Assembly: GCA_023101885.1 (NCBI GenBank)
Contig: JALPQD010000934.1
Span: 1 to 64,000, forward strand
Reading direction: 5' to 3'
From: Typhlomys cinereus
Lineage: Eukaryota > Chordata > Mammalia > Rodentia > Platacanthomyidae
Length of the DNA stretch: 64,000 nt
Part shown: positions 56,833 to 64,000 of the stretch, one piece after another
Layout of the letters: each line of letters starts with the position of its first letter
Numbering within the stretch: position 1 is the stretch's first letter
Notes under the pieces: generated by a model
Database searches by the model: none
Told to the model about the DNA's origin: nothing
What the model saw: the letters and a program-made list of their open reading frames with translations, nothing else
Program-made: the position numbers and the translations under genes

Positions 56833-57163
56833 AAATCAGCAGGGAAGAAGTCAAGCTATCCCTATCTGCAGATGACATGATCTTATACCTGAGTGATCCT
56901 AAAAACTCCACCAGGAAACTCCTGGAACTAATTGAGAAATTCAGCAGGGTGCAAAATGAATGTGTAAAAATCAGTGGCCTGCCTATATGCCCAGAATGAA
57001 AGAAGTGAAAAAGCCTTGAGAGAAACAATCCCATTTACTGTAGCCCCTAAAAAAATGAAATACCTTGGTGTAAACTTAACCAAGGAGGTAAAAGACCTTT
57101 ACAATGAAAACTTTAAAACCCTCAAGAAAGAAATTTCAGAAGACACTAGAAGGTGGAGAGAAA
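56833..57163 (+). mobile_element. L1 ORF2 fragment, reverse transcriptase region
   Basis: Begins at the FADD region (here SADD) and runs to KKEISEDTRRW. It is cut on both sides and has a small deletion near 56955. Confidence 0.85.
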
Positions 57164-59030
57164 TTACTTTTAATTCCAGACACTTTTTATATTTAGTGGT
57201 TTATATAAGTGTATTATTTGGCTTTTAGGTTTTGGTAGTGTTGTACTTCGTTTCTGTCCTCCTGGACATACTTGTTCTTTTCTTCAAGCTTGAGTATCTT
57301 TTCTAACATTTTTTGAAGGCCTTGTTTGGTAGAAATGTATCCCTTCAAGTTGTCTTTGTGCTAGAAATCTTTTCTTTCTCTCTGGATGATAAAAGCCTGG
57401 GTTGACATTTTTGCTCATTCAATACTTGAAGTATGTCTCTCCAAACCCATCTTGCTTTTACTGTTTCCATTGAAAAGTAATTTGTTATTTTAATATGTTT
57501 GCCTTTAAAAGTGACATTTTTCCTCTTGAAACTCTCAGCACCTTTTCTTTGTCTTGAAAGTGGAGTGTTTTGACTATTATTTTCCATGACGAGTTCTAGT
57601 TTGATCATATCATGTTTGGAGTGCGGAATGCCTCTTGTATTTGGATGGGCCTCTTTTTCTTTAGATGAGGGAAGTTTTCCGTTATGACAATTTGAAAAAT
57701 TTCCTCAGGTGTGGTATTTTGGGATTCTTGCTCTGCTCTGTTATTCCATGAATGGGCATGTTAGGTTTCTTTAAAGTGTCCCATAACTCTTGAATATTCC
57801 TCTCAAGTACCTTTTTGGCCTTAATGACCTCTTCCATTAAACTGGTTAGTTCTTCCACTTTGTCTTCTAGATCTGAAATTCTATTTTCTGCTTCATTAGT
57901 TCTGCTGATAAGACTCTCTGTTGAGTTCTGGATTGAAGATAACTTGTCATCTAGTTCAATTTTAAACTCTGATTGAGACTGTTATAACTGCTCTACACCT
58001 ATTTTTGTTTCTTGAACTGTTTATCTCATCTCCTCCAAGTGTCTGTTGTGTTTCTGTTCAAAGTGGTTGATGCGGTTATTTAACTCTGCCTGGATTTCTT
58101 CTTTCATATTATTGATCGAAGTAATGATCATGCTTTGAAAGTCATTATCTTAGGTATGTCTTCCTTGGCTATTTTCTGTGAATTTGTTCTGGTTGGAATC
58201 AATCATTGCAAGTTAATTCTTTCTTGGGTTTTCTTTCTCATGGATTCACGCTGTGACCTGGACATTGTTGTTTTATCTCTTAAAAACTTTTTTCAGTTTC
58301 TGTTTGTTGTTGACTGTACTAAATTAATTGGTATTACCACTGTTAAGCAGTTATTACTAGTGTTTGCCTTGAAGTTGGGTACACTTGTCTATTGTTGTTA
58401 TTTTCTAGATGAGTTTATTAGACTCTTCTACATCAATTACGTCAGGTTTAGTGGACAGGGAGTAAAGATTAGTATGGTAGTGCACTTTTACAATTTAGTA
58501 CCTTGGTGACATGTAAGGGTGAATGGTATAGTACCTGAAGTTGTATGCATTTTAATGTGGCTATATGGAAAAGTTAAACAATAGTGACTAATAATTGAGA
58601 GGGACAGAATGTTAAAAAGGGGTTTACTTACCTTTAAGCTGGATGCGAAGGCTCTCTCCCATGTGATAGGATGAATTTAGAGGATTTCAGATGTATGGCA
58701 TTTGTCTCCTAGAACTTTGCTTGGGTTCTCTTTGGACTCAGTTGAATTCTGAGGAGCAGTGTGACCTCCCTGGACCTGTGCAACTCCAGCAGATAGGGCA
58801 AAGCTTCTAGTTGTGCAGCAGTTCACCTGGGTCCTGGGCGTGTCCTAGGGTCCTTGTGTAGCCCAGAGTAGACTGGGTGCTGTTCTAGCTGGCTGGTGGG
58901 AGAAGCCAGGACAAGCAAGAGACCTGGGGCCTGTGGGTAGACTAGGGGGTTTATCTGAGGTGCTGAGTGGCCTCCCTGGACCTCATGTAAGTCCTGGGCA
59001 GGTGGAATGGGCTGGCAGAAAAGAAAGTAT
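57164..59030 (-). mobile_element. L1 5' half, antisense
   Basis: On the minus strand: 5' UTR (59030 to about 58270), ORF1 in broken frames (about 58250-57230; a C-terminal piece is readable at 57608-57345), and the inter-ORF spacer. The 5' UTR edge abuts module A3, as 5328-5735 abuts module A1. Confidence 0.85.
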
Positions 59031-61410
59031 GGCCTTGTTGAGGCGCCTTGCTGTACTTATTTTTCATTTATAGTCACACACCCAACTGTATCCCATAGCA
59101 GAGGTCATTCTTACAAAGAGAGGTAGACTTGTTTGATGTATCAGAATAAAGACTATAGATTCAAAAAGAATTTTTGAAAGTTTAAATGTTTACAGCCACA
59201 TGGAGTATCAAGGGAAAACTGGTCAGGTGGGGCTGCTCCCACACAATAGAACATGGCTTGGTGGGCTCCTGTTTCACATAACACACACTAAGTCAGTGTC
59301 TCCTGAGAACCAGCCAGCCCTGGTGGGCCTGCCAGACTGACCCACTGGGTGATTCTTGTGCCTTCATGGAATGTAGCACTAGCACTCGACTGTTGTGATG
59401 CACATTCCTGTGCACAAACATTTCTTTGTGTGTGAATCAAGTATGAAACATCAGTGTGTGTAGCAGTCTGCCCAGGCTAGGGTAAAGGATAACATAAGGC
59501 AAGATCATCCTGTCTCTTTACTTTCAGATCCTAAACAACTGTGTATTTGGGATAGTGGCAATGGTAAATATAATTAAGATGGAGACCTGACACATGAAAA
59601 CCTCACAAATCATCTGAAATCATGAATCTATTGATAAACAACCTTCTGTAATTACTCAATGTGTTTTTGGCATGGTGAAGACAGAGTAATATTCCAAAGG
59701 ATATCAAGTCACCTACATAAATGGGTGATACAACACTCACATTTGCTGAGATTATAACTGGAGGCATCTGCCTGAAAGAGTCCTACTAATCACAATGGTA
59801 GATAACTGAATCCATACAAAAGACCTGAAAGAAGAGGGAAACATGTTCATTATTTTAGTATAAATGAACACGTGTATGTTTTTTCTTAGGTAGCTTGTAA
59901 TGACAATATAATTTGCTTGGGAATAGTCAGTGTATTACTTCTAATTCAGTGTGAAGAGTATGATAAAAATCTGGGGGCTTGTGAAAATCTTAATGAGATT
60001 AGAACTATTTCTGTTGTCTAAGATCTAAATTGTTACTCTTCTGGAAAACCTGAGGATACACAGAGATATCAGATGTGTGTAAATCTTGGTCCCTGTATTG
60101 TTTTGTAAAATTAATGTAATTTGTAGGCTTCATTTAATGCATCATTTTATAAACAAGAAACTATGTCTGGGAAGGGGAAGAAGCTGCCAATGGGTCCTCA
60201 CCATGACTCTCTGGAGGCTGAGACAACAATCTGGGCCCCCACTTCTCTAGGCCAGAGTTCTTCCAAATGGAATTGTTGCTTGAAATCAACAACTTGAAAC
60301 CTACTTAGCCTGGCTCAAACACCAGTGATGAAATTGGTCTGCAGTGAAGAAGGGACAGCAGGATTTCTGAAAGCACCTCAAGCAAACCTAACTTTTCTCT
60401 CTGCACTATCCATTGGTATTCAGTAAGAGTCTTATCCAGGAACAATGGTAGAGGTCTGTCATCTCAGATACACAGGAGGCAGACGCAGTAGGGCCACATT
60501 GCAAGGCGAGCCTGGGATAGACTGATTTCAAGGTTTGCTTGGGAAATTGAGTGAACTTATGGCTTGAATGAAAAAAAAAATGTAAGTAACTGGGAACAAT
60601 GATGTGTGCCTATAAAACCAGCACTCAAAAGGTGTAGACTGGAGGATCAGAGAATATCAAGTTCATCAGCAGTTACATAGTGAGTCCTGGGATATATGAG
60701 AACCTGTGTCCAAAAAAAACTAAATATATATGGGATGAGGAGATGATGCAGAATGAAAAATCTCTGCCACACACAAGTGTGTGAGCCATGGTTCACGATC
60801 CCAGATTCCATATAAGTGCTCATAAAACCCCTGTGCCCACAGAAAATGAAAAGTGCCTACTGAGAGTCTCCAGGAGCTGGCAGGCCAGGTAGCTTAGGTT
60901 CTGAGGCAGTGGTGCAATGACCCAGCCTCAATTAAGGTGGAAAAATGAGAAGCAAACACCTGTGTATTGTCCTCTGCTTCTTTGGCCTTACCATGGTGCC
61001 TATACTCACACACAGACTTGCACACATGTACTCACAGATCGAACACACAGATGCATGAATACAAAATAAAAAGTAATTTAAATACAAATTTTGGTAAATA
61101 CCTAGATGGTGGAAGATTTCCCTAATAGATTCTTAGCCCAATAAGAATACTAAAAAGTAAAGGTAAAAGAAAAACAGCTTTGCATCAGGCATAGTGATGC
61201 ACACCTATAAGCCTCGCTCCTATGTGACCAAGGATTGTTCAGAATATGTCTCTGCTTCAAAAACTCAATGAGGAAATAAGGAACTATGAAAACCCCTATG
61301 ATGCCTCCTTCAGTCCTTAATATATCTTTCTTAAACTGTCCTTTTCACATGACAGAAGCAGAGAATGAATGGGGCTGCACACAGAGATGTAAAGGACAAG
61401 AGGAAGGAAG
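59031..61410 (+). repeat. Exon-1 module A3
   Basis: Collinear with 5736-8830 without the L1 insertion at 8026-8676. Contains the orthologous B1 pair (60430-60715), the B2-like SINE (60725-61085) and a B1 scrap (61185-61275). It is cut near 61484 by an L1. Confidence 0.8.
59747..59797 (+). CDS. Candidate exon 1 of a third MSMB-like unit
   Basis: ATG (59795-59797) is retained and followed by GTAGAT, a weaker donor than GTAGGT in A1. The TATA box is TACATAAA (about 59713-59720). Any exons 2-4 would lie beyond the window. The coding role rests on analogy with module A1. Confidence 0.35.
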
Positions 61411-61484
61411 CCCACAGAGGAGGAGTGGAGAACAGAACTTTGGAGGGCAGACAGTGGCCTCAGGAAAGGGCCAGTGGTATAAGC

Positions 61485-64000
61485 TTATATACAACAAGCC
61501 AACAGCAAGGATTATACTCAATGGGGAAAAACTTGAAGCATTCCCACATCGATCAGGTACTAGACAAGGCTATCCACTGTCACCACTTCTTTTCAATATT
61601 GTACTTGAAGTCTTAGCTGAAGCCATAAGACAAGAAAGGGAGATAAAAGGGATTCGAATCGGCAAGGAAGAAGTCAAGTTATCTCTATTCGCAGGTGATA
61701 TGATCCTATACCTGAGTGATCCCAAAAACTCCACCAGGAAGCTTCTGGAACTAATACAGAAGTTCATCAGGGTGGCAGGATACAAAATAAATGTACAAAA
61801 ATCAATGGCCTTCCTATATGCCCAGAATGAAAGAAGTGAAAAAGCCCTGAGAGACTCAATCCCATTTACAATAGCCCCTAAAAAAATGAAATACCTTGGT
61901 ATAAACCTAACTAGGGAGGTAAAAGACTTTTACAATGAAAACTTTAAAACCCTAAAGAAAGAAATTGCAGAAGACACCAGAAGGTGGAAAGACCTCCCAT
62001 GTTCCTGGACTGGCAGAAACAACATTGTAAAAATGACCATCCTACCAAAGGCAATATACAAATTCAACACTATACCAATTAAAATCCCAAAGCAATTCTT
62101 TAAAGAAGTTGACCAAACAATCTCAAAGTTCATATGGAGGCACAAAAAGCACAAGGACAACAAAGAAAACCCTGAGTAACAAAAACACAGCTGGAGGTAT
62201 CACCATACCAAACCTTGGTCTATACTACAAATCCATAGTTATAAAAACAGCCTGGTACTGGCTCCAAAATAGACACACAAATCAATGGATAAGGATTGAA
62301 GACCCAGATATAAGCCCACAAAATTACAACCATTTGATCTTTGACAGAGGGGCCCAAAAAAATCCAATGGAAAAAGGACAGAATCTTCAACAAATGGTGC
62401 TGGCAAAACTGGATCTCTACATGCAGAAGATTAAAACTGGACCCATACTTGTCATCGTGTACAAGACTTAATTCCAAATGGATCAAGGACCTTGATATAA
62501 GGCCAGAGACTATAAAATCCATAGTTGAAAGGATAGGGAACTCCCTCGAGCTGATTGGGCTAGGCCAACAGTTCCTAAACAGACACCCAATGGCATAGTC
62601 ACTGCTACCAACTCTTAACAGTTGGGATCTTGTGAAATTAAAGAGCTTCTGTTCAGATAAAGAGATTGTCACATGAGCTCTAAGGCAACCCACAGAATGG
62701 GAGAAATCTTCACTAACCCACATATCTGATAGAGCTCTACTGTTCAGAGTGCACAAAGAACTTAGAAAAGTAAACACCAAGGAAACCAATGGCCCAATTA
62801 AAAAATGGGCCCTGGAACTTAAAAGAAATTTTACCAGAGATGAAATTAAAATGTCTAACAAATATCTTCAAAACTGCTCCACTTCTTTAGCCATCAGGGA
62901 AATGCAAATCAAAACCTCCCTGAGATATCATCTCACCCCGGTCAGGATGGCAAAAATCCACAATACAAACAACAACAAGTGCTGGAGAGGCGGTGGAGAG
63001 AGGGGAACTCTGCTACATTGCTGGTGGGAATGCAGACTCATACAGCCATTCTGGCGAGCCGTCTGGAGATTCTTAAAGAAACTAAAGACTGAAATGCCAT
63101 ATGACCCTGCTATTCCACTTTTGGGAATAACCCCCCATGCAGCAGAGGTTCACCTCGATAGCACAAGCACGACTATGTTCATAGCAGCACTGTTTACAAT
63201 AGCAAAGTAATGGAATCAAGCCAAATGTCCAACAGTTGACGAGTGGATAAGGAAACTGTGGTACATCTATACAATGGAGTACTTCTCAGCCATCAAAAAT
63301 GATGAATTTGCAGGGAAATGGATGTCATTAGAAACAATTATATTAAGTGAAGTATCCCAATCCCAGAAAGTTAAGCGCCGTATGTACTCCCTAATAGGTG
63401 GCTCCTATTACCAAACTCACCCAGCCCACATTGAGACACTCAAGGGTAAATCTATGTAATACGGTAATTGCAAGGATTGTGAACAGGAGGGATGGGGTTA
63501 GAGGGCCACACCAGACACAAGGAGAGAGGGGACCATGTTACAGCAGAGAAAATCGACCTCCAAGGAATGTAAGTAAGTAATGTGACACCTGGTTAAGTTC
63601 ACAGACGTTCGTTCCTGATCATGTACAACTGAGGGGGTACGATCTCACCAGAAGGGGAGGGCATATAGTCTGGCAGATGAAAAGAGATCATTTTGCAAAT
63701 GGGTCACTGATCCCTCCCTCACCGAGGTTTCCTGCTTTTATTACATCTACCCTTGAATGTGCTATTATAACAAGACTCCAGTTTAACAGTTTTTTGTCTC
63801 TGACCAGGGTGTGACATACAGTGCCCATCAGGATGGAGTGAAGGGCATTGCAGGAGCAGCAAAACTGCAAAGAAAATCAACAAACCACAATCCAGAACTT
63901 CAGAGACTCTATATCATCCACATAGAACTAAGCCAGCCTAATCTCCCTCCTTCCTGAAACTCAGGGACATCTGCGGAAGAGGGGGCGTTAAGACTGTAAG
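61485..64000 (+). mobile_element. 5'-truncated L1, running off the window
   Basis: Begins inside ORF2 ([10 protein letters not shown]) and continues through the reverse transcriptase core, the C-terminal Cys/His knuckle and most of the 3' UTR. FADD reads FAGD (about 61690), a loss of one catalytic Asp. Frameshifts near 62150 and 62355 and stops break the frame, and the normal ORF2 stop has become TAT (near 63408). Confidence 0.9.

Noticed and set aside
61286..62179. Frame of 297 codons starting in module A3
   Set aside because: The first 65 or so codons are unique DNA read through by chance into L1 ORF2. It is not a fusion gene.
1..64000. CRISPR arrays, operons or bacterial-type genes
   Set aside because: None seen. 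The repeats are eukaryotic retroelements and the supported gene has spliceosomal introns.

Overview
The window is rodent nuclear DNA. It carries L1 LINEs of several ages, B1 (7SL-derived), ID (tRNA-Ala-like) and B2-like (tRNA-derived) SINEs, MaLR-type and ERVK-type LTR elements, long (CA)n, (TA)n and (TTTA)n tracts, and spliced-gene signals. B1, ID and B2-like SINEs together point to the mouse-related clade. The B2-like consensus is not one I can tie to a species. Most long reading frames are L1 sense or antisense frames, so ORF length is a poor guide to genes here.

The one host gene I can support is split and its exons are too short to stand out as ORFs. It is a beta-microseminoprotein (MSMB/PSP94)-like secreted protein on the + strand, with exons at 33082-33184, 34175-34277 and 34875-35001, all with consensus splice sites and compatible phases. 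Together with a start exon that would supply only the initiator Met they encode 111 residues with all ten family cysteines. A matching first exon (TATA box, short leader, ATG directly followed by a splice donor) lies at about 6458-6509. It sits in a module present three times: about 5736-8830, 43126-44245 and 59031-61410. The second copy has lost both ATG and splice donor; the third keeps both but with a weaker donor and TATA box, and its downstream exons would lie outside the window. A second duplicated block (24317-27940 and 47456-52170) has the same order relative to the exon-1 modules. The locus therefore looks like a tandemly duplicated MSMB-like cluster, broken up by retrotransposons; in unit 2 the region where exons 2-4 would be expected carries an ERVK-like element and an unidentified exon pair.

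Layout: 0-1.6 kb unassigned with an LTR-like piece; 1.6-5.7 kb three abutting L1 fragments; 5.7-9.1 kb exon-1 module A1, interrupted by a small L1 that carries extra 3' sequence; 9.4-15.3 kb old antisense L1 with a MaLR element (two LTRs) inside; 15.34-22.31 kb a full-length young L1 with a 15-bp target-site duplication (TSD); 22.3-24.3 kb old L1 3' end and AT-rich DNA; 24.3-27.9 kb duplicated block B1 with nested solo LTRs; 28-31 kb SINE, a possible membrane-protein pseudogene, a solo LTR and (TA)n; 31-32.8 kb L1 mosaic; 33.0-35.1 kb MSMB-like exons 2-4; 35.9-42.6 kb an old near-full-length L1 with a SINE inside; 42.6-44.2 kb SINEs and dead module A2; 44.4-47.5 kb MaLR and a 5'-inverted L1; 47.5-52.2 kb block B2; 52.2-54.2 kb ERVK-like element; 54.2-56.8 kb mostly unassigned; 56.8-59.0 kb L1 pieces; 59.0-61.4 kb module A3; 61.5-64.0 kb an L1 running off the window.

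The young L1 is close to coding-competent: ORF1 is open (353 aa from ATG) and ORF2 is interrupted by a single one-base insertion, but its endonuclease also carries a Lys at the position of catalytic Glu43.
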